Assembly (NCBI RefSeq): GCF_003130705.1
Contig: NZ_CP021354.1
Coordinates: 5,146,001 to 5,210,000 of the forward strand
From: Rhodococcus oxybenzonivorans
Lineage (GTDB): Bacteria; Actinomycetota; Actinomycetes; Mycobacteriales; Mycobacteriaceae
Length of the DNA stretch: 64,000 nucleotides
Direction: 5' to 3'
Both the position numbers and the translations under genes were made by a program. The notes below the pieces were generated by a model. It was given only the letters and a program-made list of their open reading frames with translations. It was not told where the DNA came from and ran no database searches. This document shows positions 24,742 through 34,978 of this stretch, piece after piece (within the stretch, counting starts at the first letter, position 1; each line of letters begins with the position of its first letter).

Positions 24742-26226
24742 TTATGTGCCAGGGATTCTCGGCAGCGGGGGCAGCTGCAGGGGTGGCAACTGGAACTGCG
24801 GAAGCCCCGGGAACACCGGTGCGGGCGGGGGCGGCGGGGGTTCGGGCTCCGGCTCCGGGATCTGGATCCGGGACGCGGTTGCCGCGGGCTCCTCGACGAC
24901 TTCGGTCGGAGGTGGCGGCGGCGCTGTCGGTGACGGGGTCGCCATCTCGCTCACCGCGGGGGGCTGCGCTTTCGGCTGAGTGGTGACGGGCTGGGACGTG
25001 CCCTCCGTGCTGTTGAGCAGGGTGCTGCCGTAATTGAGTCCGAGGCCGATCAGTGCGATGACGGCCAATGCCCCACCGGCCAGTGCTGCGCCCCGGATCT
25101 GGACCTTCGCTACGCGCTGACTCGGTGGCGGTGCCGCCGCACTCAACCACGACGGCGTACCGGAGAGCCCGCTGCTGCGCCCGCCCGACGGACTCGGGGC
25201 CTGGCGCGCGAAGGACGCGTCGTCGTGCTCGAAGGGTGGCACCGCAGGGCCGGCGTGAACAGCAGCATAGGGACTTGCCGTGGAACCGACGAACGGACCG
25301 AACGTCTCCGCCGGCGGCGGGAGAACGGTGACGCCCCCGGGCGCCCGCTGTCGCTGCCCTTGTTGCGCGAGGAGCGCCGCACCCTGTGCTGCGACGAGCT
25401 CGGGGTGGTCCGGCACGATGACGGGCAATGCCAGCCAGGATTCGAGGACGGACCGCACCAGCGGGATACGCGCCCCACCACCGGTGAGAACCACGGCGTC
25501 GGGGATCCGCCCCGAACGGGCGATCACCTCCCGAGCCAGGCGGGCGGAGGACTCGACGGTGACGCCGATGAGAGAGTCGAACACATCGCGCGACAGCAGC
25601 AGCAAGCCGCCGTCCCCGGGCACCGCGACAGCGCCGCCGACGGACAGCCGTTCCTTGGCCTCCCGGCAACGGAGGTCCAGGGCGGAACTCGCGGCCGCGT
25701 CGTGCGGCGTGGAGATGCGTTTGTTCACCAACTGGTTGTCGCGGATCAGCCGGTCGAAGAGGTCACCGCTCACAGTGTCGGTGCGGGTGCTTTCCACCAC
25801 GGCGCCGGTTTCGCGGTCGACGACGCTGACGGTGAGTCCGGAACTGCCGAGGTCGTAGAACACCAGCGTCGAGTGGTCACCCAACGCCCCCGCAGCGTCG
25901 AGCACTGTCAACGCCGCGGAAGCCTCGGGAACGAGCTGGTAGTTCCCGAGCTGTTGGCGTGCCATCGCTGCCTGCACGGCACCTGCCTGCGCCTCGTCGC
26001 GATACGCGACCCCGGTGGCATGCACCTCGCGGTTATCGAATCCCCCGGCCAGTACGACGCCGATCGATTCGGCGGCGAGGTCCTCGGGCAGTTCCCGCCC
26101 CGCGGCAACCACCTGGGCACGGAAGTCGGGCAACACGCGGTGTCCCGAGTCCTCGCTGGTCACGGAGTCGGGTCGTGCCAACCGCACAGCGCTTGCACCA
26201 ACCGAAACTCCGAGAACCGAACTCAT
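24742..26226 (-). CDS. Hsp70-like membrane-anchored protein with Pro-rich tail
   Basis: A 494-residue protein. Residues 1-300 are a complete but divergent Hsp70/actin-fold ATPase: GVSVGASAVRLA replaces the usual GIDLGTTNS, while FYDLGSSGLTVSVVD (phosphate 2) and AVVLTGGGARIPLV (adenosine motif) are kept. The substrate-binding domain is absent. A linker leads to one membrane helix (about 382-402, ALAGGALAVIALIGLGLNYG) and a Pro/Glu tail with PPPPP and PEPEPEP runs ending PLPRIPGT. It shares this plan with the genes at 1-888 and 3005-4147. ATG at 26226 is preferred because the frame upstream has no homologous residues. Function unknown. Confidence 0.85.
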   Translation of the reverse strand: MSSVLGVSVGASAVRLARPDSVTSEDSGHRVLPDFRAQVVAAGRELPEDLAAESIGVVLAGGFDNREVHATGVAYRDEAQAGAVQAAMARQQLGNYQLVPEASAALTVLDAAGALGDHSTLVFYDLGSSGLTVSVVDRETGAVVESTRTDTVSGDLFDRLIRDNQLVNKRISTPHDAAASSALDLRCREAKERLSVGGAVAVPGDGGLLLLSRDVFDSLIGVTVESSARLAREVIARSGRIPDAVVLTGGGARIPLVRSVLESWLALPVIVPDHPELVAAQGAALLAQQGQRQRAPGGVTVLPPPAETFGPFVGSTASPYAAVHAGPAVPPFEHDDASFARQAPSPSGGRSSGLSGTPSWLSAAAPPPSQRVAKVQIRGAALAGGALAVIALIGLGLNYGSTLLNSTEGTSQPVTTQPKAQPPAVSEMATPSPTAPPPPPTEVVEEPAATASRIQIPEPEPEPPPPPPAPVFPGLPQFQLPPLQLPPLPRIPGT

Positions 26227-26350
26227 GGGCCGCCTTACTCGACTGTGCACGGGTCCGTGTGATGGAATCCCCCACTCCATTGCCCCGCAGTCTAGCGAAA
26301 GGCATCGGCGGGGCAACCGAGCAGCTGGAGCGGGGCGGGTAGCCGGCTGC

Positions 26351-27310
26351 TCAGGAGTTGCTCGCGATGATCACCCCGGCGATACCCGTGCCGAGGGGAA
26401 CAACGGTGCACGGGGGCACGGCCGCGTGAGCCGGATCGAGGGTGTTGAGTACGAGCTGCTGGGTGAAGGAGTCGTACGGCAGGTTGAAGTGCCCGGTCTG
26501 GTCGAGCGGGCACAAGTCCTGGACGATGATGTTCGTTGCGCCGGGGTCGCGTAACTCCACATTGGTGTACGGCTGGATCACCTCGTCGTACCGCGTCCCG
26601 ATGGTCGTGTACTCGACGCCGGGCACGGTGTCACCACCGCTGTTGAGCCGGGTGAGGAACTCGGAGCCCTCCACCTGTTCGGCCAGCGCTTCCGAGCCGA
26701 ACCCTTCGATCAATTGGGTGCCGCCCGGCAGTGACACCACAGCGGTTGCGATGCCGAAGAAGGTTCCGCCGTAGGAGGGCGAGGCCAGACCGATCCACCG
26801 ATCCACCTCGGCCGCGCCGCCGAGCTCTTTGATGTAGTACCTCGCTACGGTCGCGCCCTGGGAGTGTCCGACGATGTCGACCTCGTCGGCGCCGGTCGTG
26901 GACAGCACGTCGTCGACGAACTCCGCGAGCTCGTGTGCCCCGACCGTCATGGGCTGCATCCCGAAGTGGTCGGTTCCGGCCTTGCGGCCGTAGTTCAGCG
27001 CGAAGAGGCAGAACCCGGCGGCCTTCAGTTTCGGGCTCAGACCCGCCCAGTTGGAGTATGCGCTGCCGTCACTCCCGTGCACGAGGACCACCGGGGCGGG
27101 ATGTTCGGGACCGGGACGGCAGGAGAAGTCGTTGACGCCGGGGGGTGCGGAACCGGGGTTATCTTTCGAGTACCGGATGGCCGCGCCGGCGTCGGACTGT
27201 GCCGGACCCGGCCGAGTCGGGATTTCGGCCGCGTGGACGGGGACCGCACCGAGCAGGCAGACGAGCGCACCGAGCAGTGCTGTTGCGAATCCGACCCGGA
27301 ACTTCGCCAT
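26351..27310 (-). CDS. Secreted lipase/esterase (alpha/beta hydrolase)
   Basis: A 319-residue protein with a signal peptide (residues 1-28, LLGALVCLLGAVPVHAAE). The fold begins PVVLVHGSDGSAYSNW (oxyanion region). The nucleophile elbow is GHSQGATVARYY with Ser near residue 148; a catalytic His is likely in QTGHFNLPYDS. Two Cys pairs (FSCRPGPEH, DLCPLDQTGH, PPCTVV) suit an exported enzyme. It belongs with the class 2 lipases/EstA-like triacylglycerol lipases common in rhodococci. GGAGGG is 10 bases before the ATG. It is 31 bases downstream of ugd and may be read from the same transcript. Confidence 0.88.
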   Translation of the reverse strand: MAKFRVGFATALLGALVCLLGAVPVHAAEIPTRPGPAQSDAGAAIRYSKDNPGSAPPGVNDFSCRPGPEHPAPVVLVHGSDGSAYSNWAGLSPKLKAAGFCLFALNYGRKAGTDHFGMQPMTVGAHELAEFVDDVLSTTGADEVDIVGHSQGATVARYYIKELGGAAEVDRWIGLASPSYGGTFFGIATAVVSLPGGTQLIEGFGSEALAEQVEGSEFLTRLNSGGDTVPGVEYTTIGTRYDEVIQPYTNVELRDPGATNIIVQDLCPLDQTGHFNLPYDSFTQQLVLNTLDPAHAAVPPCTVVPLGTGIAGVIIASNS

Positions 27311-27341
27311 CGCCTCGCCCTCCGTAGCGGCAAGATCAACG

Positions 27342-28664
27342 TTATCCCCTCCCCAGCCCCCGGTACACCCATCCCGCGTTCCGCCACTGCTGGGCGTCGA
27401 GACAGTTGCGGCCGTCGACCATCACGCGGGCTCGGACCACTCCGGCGAGATCGTCCGGCTTCAGGGCCGCGAATTCGGCCCATTCCGTGAGAACCAGTAC
27501 CGCATCGGCGTTTTCACAGGCTTCGGCCACCGAGGTGGCGTAGTTGAGAGTCGGGAAGAGGCGCCTCGAGTTGTCGAGTGCCTTGGGGTCGTACACGCTC
27601 ACGACTGCGCCGTGCAGTTGCATCATCCCCGCGACGTTGAGGGCGGGAGAGTCACGGACGTCGTCGGACTCGGGCTTGAACGCAGCGCCCAGCACCGCGA
27701 CGTTGGCGCCCAGCAACGAGCCGCCGCACACCTGCGCTGCCAGTTCCACCATCCGCGTACGCCTGCGCATGTTGATGCTGTCGACCTCGCGAAGAAAATG
27801 CAGTGCCTGGTTGGCGCCGAGTTCACCGGCCCTGGCCATGAACGCGCGAATGTCCTTCGGCAGGCAACCGCCGCCGAATCCCAGTCCGGCGTTGAGGAAG
27901 CGCCGGCCGATGCGCGCGTCGTAGCCGAGCGCATCGGCGAGCTGGGTGACGTCTGCGCCGGTGGCCTCGCACACTTCGGAGATGGCGTTGATGAAGGAGA
28001 TCTTGGTGGCGAGAAACGCGTTCGCCGAGACCTTGACCAGCTCGGCGGTTGCCAGGTCGGTGACCAAGAAGGGAATGTCCTCGGCGAGCAGTGGGGCGTA
28101 CAGCTGACGCAATTGCGTCTCCACACTGCCAGGTCGGTCCCGGTCGACTCCCAGCACCATTCGGTCGGGATGCAGGGTGTCTTGGACGGCGAACCCTTCC
28201 CGCAGGAACTCGGGGTTCCACGCCACCTCGACGGTGTCCCCTGCAGGCGCCAGCGCCCGCGCCCGCGCGCCCAGTTCGGCCGCGGTTCCGACGGGCACCG
28301 TCGACTTGCCGACGATCACCGCGGGCCGGTCGAGGAGGGGCGCCAGGGTGTCGATCACCGAGTGCACGTGCCGCAGATCGGCGGCGTACTCCCCCTTCTT
28401 CTGCGGGGTGCCGACTCCCAGGAAGTGGAGGTCGGCGAACGCGGCGGCCTCGGTGTAGGAGGTGGTGAACTGCAGTCGCCCCGCCTCGATGTTGCGGCGG
28501 AGAACCTCGGCCAGGCCCGGCTCGTAGAACGGCACCTCACCGGCGGAGAGTTTCGCCACTTTTCCGGGATCGATGTCGACTCCCAGCACGTCGTGCCCCA
28601 GTTCCGCCATGCAGGCGGCATGGGTCGCTCCCAGGTATCCGGTTCCAAAGACGGTGCAGCGCAT
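27342..28664 (-). CDS. ugd: UDP-glucose 6-dehydrogenase
   Basis: A 440-residue enzyme that oxidises UDP-glucose to UDP-glucuronate with 2 NAD+. N-terminal Rossmann motif CTVFGTGYLGATHAACMAELGH; catalytic region with the family cysteine in GLGFGGGCLPKDIRAF; KSTVPVGTA and NPEFLREGFAVQD are also diagnostic; the C-terminal UDP-binding part ends near VMVDGRNCLD. The ATG at 28664 starts exactly at the nucleotide-binding motif; longer frames upstream add residues outside the family. The product feeds uronic-acid glycans, in keeping with the polysaccharide genes further right, and bacterial Ugd enzymes are often targets of tyrosine autokinases like the one at 29308. Confidence 0.95.
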   Translation of the reverse strand: MRCTVFGTGYLGATHAACMAELGHDVLGVDIDPGKVAKLSAGEVPFYEPGLAEVLRRNIEAGRLQFTTSYTEAAAFADLHFLGVGTPQKKGEYAADLRHVHSVIDTLAPLLDRPAVIVGKSTVPVGTAAELGARARALAPAGDTVEVAWNPEFLREGFAVQDTLHPDRMVLGVDRDRPGSVETQLRQLYAPLLAEDIPFLVTDLATAELVKVSANAFLATKISFINAISEVCEATGADVTQLADALGYDARIGRRFLNAGLGFGGGCLPKDIRAFMARAGELGANQALHFLREVDSINMRRRTRMVELAAQVCGGSLLGANVAVLGAAFKPESDDVRDSPALNVAGMMQLHGAVVSVYDPKALDNSRRLFPTLNYATSVAEACENADAVLVLTEWAEFAALKPDDLAGVVRARVMVDGRNCLDAQQWRNAGWVYRGLGRG

Positions 28665-28757
28665 GCACCGTTGATATCCGGCGCGGGTGAGCAGGGCATT
28701 TACCCGACTGATGTTCCAAGCCAACAGTGCGTGTACGCGCGGTGCAGACCGAGACCC

Positions 28758-28763
28758 TATGCT
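28758..28763 (+). promoter_or_regulatory. -10 element, probable leaderless start of the phosphatase gene
   Basis: TATGCT lies 6 bases before the phosphatase ATG, so transcription would begin at or next to the start codon. No Shine-Dalgarno sequence is present, which agrees. Confidence 0.5.
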
Positions 28764-28769
28764 TCGCCC

Positions 28770-29291
28770 ATGCATGTTCTCTTCGTCTGCACCGGAAACG
28801 TCTGTCGTTCTCCTACGGCCGAGCGCCTCACACTGGCGTTCGCCGAGGAGCTCGGACTGACCGATCTCACTGCCGAAAGTGCAGGTACCCGCGCCATGGT
28901 GGGTCATCCGATGGAGCCGACCGCGGCCCAGGTACTCGAAGGCCTCGGAGGCGACCCCAGCGGGTTCACGGCTCGGCGACTCACCGAGGATCTGGCGGTC
29001 GACGCCGACCTGGTACTCACCATGACCGAGCGTCAGCGTGAGAAGGTGCTGGCGATGGCTCCCGAGCAGTTGAAGAAGACCTTCACGTTGAGGGAGGCCG
29101 CACGGCTCGCCGTGGCCGCAGATGCAAAGACCGTTGCCGATCTGGCAGCAGCGCGGCCGAAGCACAGATCCGCAGACGGACCTGAAGACATCTCGGACCC
29201 GATCGGTCAGGACGAGGAAACATTCCTGGCCGTCGGGTCCGAGATAGCCGACCTACTCGGTGTCTTGACGCGCAGCGTCCGGAACTACTGA
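28770..29291 (+). CDS. Low-molecular-weight protein-tyrosine phosphatase
   Basis: A 173-residue cytoplasmic enzyme. The active-site loop VCTGNVCRSPTAER (CX5RS) is at residues 6-19 and the general-acid Asp lies in ISDPIGQDEETF. In capsule and exopolysaccharide loci such phosphatases (Wzb, CpsB-like) remove phosphate from the tyrosine cluster of the autokinase; that kinase is the convergent gene at 29308. The last eight residues (LTRSVRNY) are encoded by the first copy of a 23-bp tandem repeat whose third copy encodes the end of the kinase. Confidence 0.93.
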   Translation: MHVLFVCTGNVCRSPTAERLTLAFAEELGLTDLTAESAGTRAMVGHPMEPTAAQVLEGLGGDPSGFTARRLTEDLAVDADLVLTMTERQREKVLAMAPEQLKKTFTLREAARLAVAADAKTVADLAAARPKHRSADGPEDISDPIGQDEETFLAVGSEIADLLGVLTRSVRNY

Positions 29292-29330
29292 CGCAGAGCG
29301 TTCGGGGCTATTGACGCGGAGCGTCCGGCC
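29265..29330. repeat. 23-bp tandem repeat across two convergent gene ends
   Basis: Copies at 29265-29287, 29288-29310 and 29311-29330 (last one partial) share TTGACGCGGAGCGTCCGG with few changes. Copy 1 codes for the phosphatase C-terminus, copy 2 holds both stop codons, and copy 3 codes for the last residues of the kinase. A 14-base match, TTGACGCGGAGCGT, also occurs at 53805-53818. Confidence 0.75.
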
Positions 29331-30963
29331 CGGACGCATCCTCCCCGTCTTCGCGGTATCGCCGAGCGCGCCGCGGAGCGGGGGGCTGCGCGGTGTAGGC
29401 GTGCGAATTCACTCGCTCCACCCAATCAGTGTCGTGCTCTTGTTCGAGCACCTGGTGGGCCTGCGTTTCCACATACTCGGAGCCCGAGTGGTGTCCGTTC
29501 CCCGCCGGCGTGGAGTTGCGGGCAGGCGGCGCCGCCGGAGCCGGAGCGGCGTGGACCGGCTGCGATGGAGTCTGCACCGCGGCCTCGGCCCGCTGCATCT
29601 GCGGGAGCGACTTGTCCGTCTCGTAGTAGTACTTGTATTCGTAGACTCCCTTGCCCCGGCTCGGCGTCATCGTGATGATCGTGCCGAGGATGGTGGCGCC
29701 CACGCTGTGCAGGTTTCCAACGGCGCGGGTCAACTGCTCGCGCTTGGTTTCGCCGTGCCGGGCGATTACGAGCGCACCGTCCGACATGGCGGTGAGAACG
29801 GTGGCGTCGGTCACCGGGAGCAGCGGAGACGCGTCGACGATGACGTAATCGAAACGTTCGCGTAGGTCGGCGAGAACCTGTCGCGCCGTGGCCGTTCCGA
29901 GCAACTCGCTCGGGTTCGGGGGGATCGGCCCGGACGCGAGAACGGTCAATCCCTGGTACGACGTCGGCTGGAGCACCCCGTCCAGAGTGGCCTGCCCCGC
30001 CAGCACGCTACTGAGACCAACCGATCCGACAACGCCCATGTACTTGGACACGCGGGGCTTCCGGAGATCGCCTTCGACAAGGCATACAGACTTGCCGCCT
30101 TCGGCGAGGACCAAGGCAATATTGATTGCTGTGGTCGTCTTACCCTCTGTGGGTAGCGAACTGGTGACCACGATGACTCGAGGCGGGTTGTCGACCTCGA
30201 GGAACTGCAGGTTGGTACGAAGTTCTCGGTATGCCTCCGCGCTCGACGAGTGGCCCTCCGCGAAATTGATCGCCTGCTGAGTCTGCCGATCCTTGTCGAA
30301 CGGGATGGTGCCGATCATCGCGGAGCCGGCCAGCTCTTCCACCGTACGACGGTCTTTCACGGTGTTGTCGAGGCGATCACGCAGTACGGCAAGGGCGATG
30401 CCGAGCAGGAGGCCGACTGCGGCACCGAGCGCGAGATTGCGCAGCGTCTTCGGGGAGACGGGCGTCGACGGCGTCTGCGCCTGCTGTTCGACCACAACGC
30501 GTGCGGCCGGTGCGCCGCCCCGTTCGGGTGTTTCGAGTTCACGGACCATGACCACGAATTCGTCGGACATCGCGTTTGCGATGTCGCGGGCACGCTCGGG
30601 TGAGGGGTCCTGCACCTTCAGGTCGACGAGGACGGTGTCGGGCGCGGAGGTGGCCTTGACCTGATTGGCGAGCTCGGCCGGTGTCTCGGTGAGGCCCAGC
30701 TTGTCGATGGTGCGCTGCGCGAGAGTCTGACCGGTCAGCAATTTGGTGTAAGACGCCACGCGTTGCTGCGAGTACAGGTTTCCCTGGTAGAGCTCATTGA
30801 CCGACGAGCCCGCCGAGGTGGAGACGAACAACCGGGTGGAGGCTTCATACAGGGGTGTGGTGAGCAGTGAGGCACCGAGCGCCCCGAGGATCGCCACCAC
30901 CGTGGTGATGGCGATGATTTTCCATCGTGCCTGCAAAATACGCAGGTAGTCCTGGATTTCCAT
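29308..30963 (-). CDS. Wzc/CpsD-like polysaccharide tyrosine autokinase
   Basis: A 551-residue membrane kinase. The Wzz domain begins at MEIQDYLRILQARWK with helix 1 at about 15-35 and helix 2 at about 173-193 (LALGAAVGLLLGIALAVL). The cytoplasmic BY-kinase domain has Walker A (SSLPTEGKTTT, near 268), Walker A' (VCLVEGDLRKP) and Walker B (DYVIVDASPLL). A Tyr-rich stretch, GVYEYKYYYE, precedes a Pro/Ala tail and is the probable phosphorylation site, although it is not at the extreme C-terminus. It controls chain length and export of surface polysaccharide. ATG at 30963 (GGGAGA 8 bases upstream) is preferred to GTG at 30987. It lies 110 bases downstream of the NRPS gene. Confidence 0.93.
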   Translation of the reverse strand: MEIQDYLRILQARWKIIAITTVVAILGALGASLLTTPLYEASTRLFVSTSAGSSVNELYQGNLYSQQRVASYTKLLTGQTLAQRTIDKLGLTETPAELANQVKATSAPDTVLVDLKVQDPSPERARDIANAMSDEFVVMVRELETPERGGAPAARVVVEQQAQTPSTPVSPKTLRNLALGAAVGLLLGIALAVLRDRLDNTVKDRRTVEELAGSAMIGTIPFDKDRQTQQAINFAEGHSSSAEAYRELRTNLQFLEVDNPPRVIVVTSSLPTEGKTTTAINIALVLAEGGKSVCLVEGDLRKPRVSKYMGVVGSVGLSSVLAGQATLDGVLQPTSYQGLTVLASGPIPPNPSELLGTATARQVLADLRERFDYVIVDASPLLPVTDATVLTAMSDGALVIARHGETKREQLTRAVGNLHSVGATILGTIITMTPSRGKGVYEYKYYYETDKSLPQMQRAEAAVQTPSQPVHAAPAPAAPPARNSTPAGNGHHSGSEYVETQAHQVLEQEHDTDWVERVNSHAYTAQPPAPRRARRYREDGEDASGPDAPRQ

Positions 30964-31072
30964 GTTCGAGTCTCCCATCGAGTTCACGCGCAGAGCGCCG
31001 TGATCGCGTTGTCATTCGTGTGTCCTGACCCGATCGACCTCCTCGTCTCGAAGGATGCGGGCCTCGGCTTGC

Positions 31073-34000
31073 TCAGGTTCCAGGGGCCACTGTGTTCCCC
31101 CGATCCCGTAACACTCGGCCGATCTCGGCGAGCGGTTCCTTGTCCGCCAGGGCGGCGTGGGTGGCGTCGACGTCGAACTCGATGACGTTCTCGCCGAGCC
31201 GGCCCCGCCACATCTGTGGGGGACGCGCATGAAGTTCGAGGTCTGCTGCCGCGGTGAAGAACTGGATCTCTCCGTCGTAGCGGCGCGGTTGATACCGGGC
31301 ATTGAGGAGGCCGAGTCGGTCGATCACGTTCCCGAGTCGGCGGAGGGCGTCGGCGGTGAGGAAACTCAGACCCGGATGCTCGTCGCCCAGTACTCGCGCC
31401 GCATCCTCGTAGTCGATCCCGCCGTCCGGCAACCGGTCTGCCGGGACACCGAGTTCGACCAGCGCGTCACGGATCGACGGCTGCTCGCCGCGGATGTCGG
31501 GCCGTTCGTGGAATTCCGACGGCAAGGTGTCGAGCATCGCGAGTGTCGCGACACTCTCATTGTTTTCACTGAACTGGACGGCCATCTCGTGAGCGATGAT
31601 GCCGCCCAGCGACCAGCCCAGCAGGTGGTAGGGACCGCGGGGTTGCACGGCCCGGACTGCCTCGACATAGGAGGCGGCAAGCTCCGCGACGCTGTCGGGG
31701 ACGGCGGCGGCCCCCGTGGCCTGGAGACCGTAGAGGGGGCGGCCGCCGAGGTAGTCCGTGAGTCCCGCGTAGCACCAGGACATTCCGCTCGCCGGATGGA
31801 CGCAGAAGAGGGGTGGGCCCTCCCCCGTTCCGCCCAGCCGCACCACGGTGTCGAGCACACTTTCGGACAGTTCGGGGCCGGCCTCGATCCGGGCTGCGAG
31901 TTGCTGCACGGTGGGGTCGGTGAAGACCCACTGGATCGGCACCTCCCGGCCGAGGCGGCGGCGTAGTTCGCCGGCCACCGTTGCCGCACCCATCGACGTT
32001 CCGCCCAGGGTGAAGAAGTCCTCGTCGGCGGGTACGGTGTCGACGCCGAGCGCAGCGGCCATCGCGTCGGCCACAGCCTGCTCGACTCGTCCGGCCGGGA
32101 GGACGGCCGCTTCGGTGTCGAATGCCGATGTCGGGAGCCCGTTCCGGTCCACCTTGCCCGACGGCATCACCGGCAACCGGTCCAGCACGGTGACGGCGGA
32201 GGGGACGAGGTGCCGGGGCAGCAGGCGACGCGCGTGGGCGCGCACCGCAGCCGAGGTGAGGTCGGAGTCGCCGCTGACGTAGGAGACCAGGACCGTGGCC
32301 CCGTCACCCGTGGCTTGGGGCACGGTGACGGCGGACTGGACATCGGGGTGACGGAGCAACGCCGAATCCACTTCGGCGGGTTCCACCCGGATCCCGGCGA
32401 TCTGCACCTGCGCGTCTTCGCGGCCCAGGTATTCGAGTTCGCCGTCTGCGGTGCGCCGCACCAGGTCACCGGTGCGGTACATCCGTTCGCCGGGTTTGCC
32501 ATAGGGATGGGCCACGAATCGGGTTGCGGTGAGGTCGGTACGGCCAACGTAACCCCGTGCAACGCTGGTGCCGGCCAGGTACAGCTCCCCCACCACACCG
32601 TTCGGGACCGGATGCAGGCGCGCGTCCAGCACGAGGGCGGCACCGCCGTCGATCACGGTGCCGATGTTCACGCGGCCCGGGCCCAGTGGTCCGGCGAGCG
32701 ACCCGAGGATGGTGAATTCGGTGGGCCCGTAGGCGTTGAACAGTCGGTGCCGACGGGACCACCGTGCAGCCAGTTCGGTGGGCAGTGCTTCGCCGACGGC
32801 CACGACGGTACGCGGCGACAGCATCTCGGCATCGAGGGTGGCCAGCACACTGGGTGTCGCAATGAGGTGGGTGATCTGTGCGTCGACGACCGTCTTTGCC
32901 AGTTCGTCTCCGGCGTAACCGAATTCCGAGGACATCACCAGGGTTCCGCCGGAGGTCAGTGCGTAGAGCATCTCGAACAGCGAGGCGTCGAAAGTGGGTG
33001 AGGCGAGTTGCAGCACGCGGATGTCCGATTCGGTGCCGAGAACCGGAGGCTGTGCGGCCACCACGTTCACCAAACCCCGATGCGGCACCACGACACCTTT
33101 CGGTTGTCCGGTGGATCCGGAGGTGTAGATGAGGTAGGCCGCGTGATCGGGTTCCGTCACCTGCGCGTATCCGCGTCGACGGATCCTGCGATCCCCTCGG
33201 GCCGGTGTCTGCTCGTTCCACTGCGCATCGGACAGGTCGAGCCAGTCCACGGCGCCGGTCAGCGTAGAAGCGAGGTCGCCGACCGTCACCCCGAGCACCG
33301 CGGCCGAATCGGTGATCATCCAGGCGACGCGCTCCTCGGGATGCGCCGGGTCGACCGACAGCCACGCCGCACCGGACTTCGTCACGGCCCACACGGCCAG
33401 CACCCAGTACCGGCCGCGGGGTGTCGCGATCGCCACGACGTCTTCGGGTCCGACGCCCCGATCGATCAGTCGTCCTGCCCAGCGTTCTGCTGCCGCGTCG
33501 AGTTCCGCGTAGGTCCACTGCAGGTCGCCGTCCACCACCGCGACCGCGTCCGGGGTCGCCCGCACCTGGGCCTCGAATACGTCGGCGAGCGTGCGGGGCG
33601 ACGGTGTGCGCAATGGCCCACGGACGAGCTCGTCGTACTCGTGTTCGGTGAGGACCGGGAGGTCGCCGACCGGAATCGACGGGTTGTCGGCGACGGCGTC
33701 GAGGAGGCGGCTGTAACGTCCGGCGAGTCCGCGGGCGCTCACCTCGTCGAACAGGTCCGTGGCGTACACCAGACGGAGGGTGAGGGCCTCCTCGGTGTCG
33801 ACGACGTCCCACACGAGATCGAATTCGATTCGCGGTTCGTCGACATCGACCGGTGCGGCGCCGGGCAGGCTTACGGGCTGCGACGGCACCCGCCGATAAT
33901 TGAGGACCACCTGGAACAGCGGGTTGTGGGCAGGTGAACGCTGCGGCGCCACCCGCGCGACGACGTCGTCGAACGGGACGTCCGCGTGCGCGAAGGCCCC

Positions 34001-34978
34001 CAGATCCACCGTGCGTACCCGGTCGAGCAGTTCCGCGAACGACAGGGCGGGCGGCACCTCGGTGCGCAGCGCGACGGTGCCGACGAACATGCCCACCAGC
34101 CGGTCCAGCAGGGGGTCGGGTCGACCACCGACGGCGGTGCCCACCACGACATCGGAGTTGCCGCTCTCCCGTGCTAGCACTACGGCGAGTGCGGCATGCA
34201 ACACCATGAAGACGGTGACGCCGTGGACACGAGCCAGGGCATGCAGCCGAGCGCGGAGTTCCTCGTCGACGACCCAGTCCACGCGGGAACCGTTGCGGCT
34301 GGGGTGGCTCGGCCGCGGACGGTCCGTCGGCAGCGACAGCGGTGCGTCGACGCCGCCGAGAACACGTCCCCAGTAGTCGAGTTGGGTGTACGCGACACTG
34401 CCGGGATCGGCGGCGTTTCCGAGGAACTCACGCAGCCACAGGGTGTAGTCACCGTAGTCGACGGCAAGCGATTCCCACTGCGGCGCTGAACCTTTAATGC
34501 GCGCACGGTAAGCCTCCGCGAGGTCGGCGAGCAACGGGTCCATCGAGCCGCCGTCGAGTGCGATGTGGTGCACTGTCGCGGCGACGATGTGGCCACCGGC
34601 AGGTTCGGCCCACATCCGCACGCGCAGGGGTGGTTCGGTTTCGAGGTCGAATCGTTGTCTGCCGAAGTTCTGGAGGTCTGCGTCACCCTCTTGTAGCAGG
34701 CTGTCGAGAACCTGGGCGGTGGGAACGATCACCTGGTGCGGGCCGTCCGCGTCGGCCGGGAAGACGGTCCGCAGCACCGTATGCCGCTCCACCACATCGG
34801 CGATCGCCGCCCGGAGAGCGGCCGGGTCCACGCCGGCGTCCAGGCGTGTACCGAACACCATGTGATGAACGGAAGCGTCGGGATCCACCTTGTTGAGGAG
34901 CCACATGCGTTGCTGTTGCGGCGAGAGGGGAACCCGGGCGTTCGGGTCCCGGCGCACGAGTGCCGGGCGCCGGGCCGC
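31073..34978 (-). other. NRPS module 7: C, A, T and thioesterase
   Basis: C motif HHIALDG near 34549; A core near 33108; T motif GGTSM near 31992. The thioesterase (about 31073-31869) begins PLFCVHPASGMSW, has nucleophile Ser at 31610-31612 in GWSLGG, and a His in DATHAAL near the end. It would release the peptide by hydrolysis or cyclisation. A pocket: D-A-F-I-V-V-A-I-L. Confidence 0.8.
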
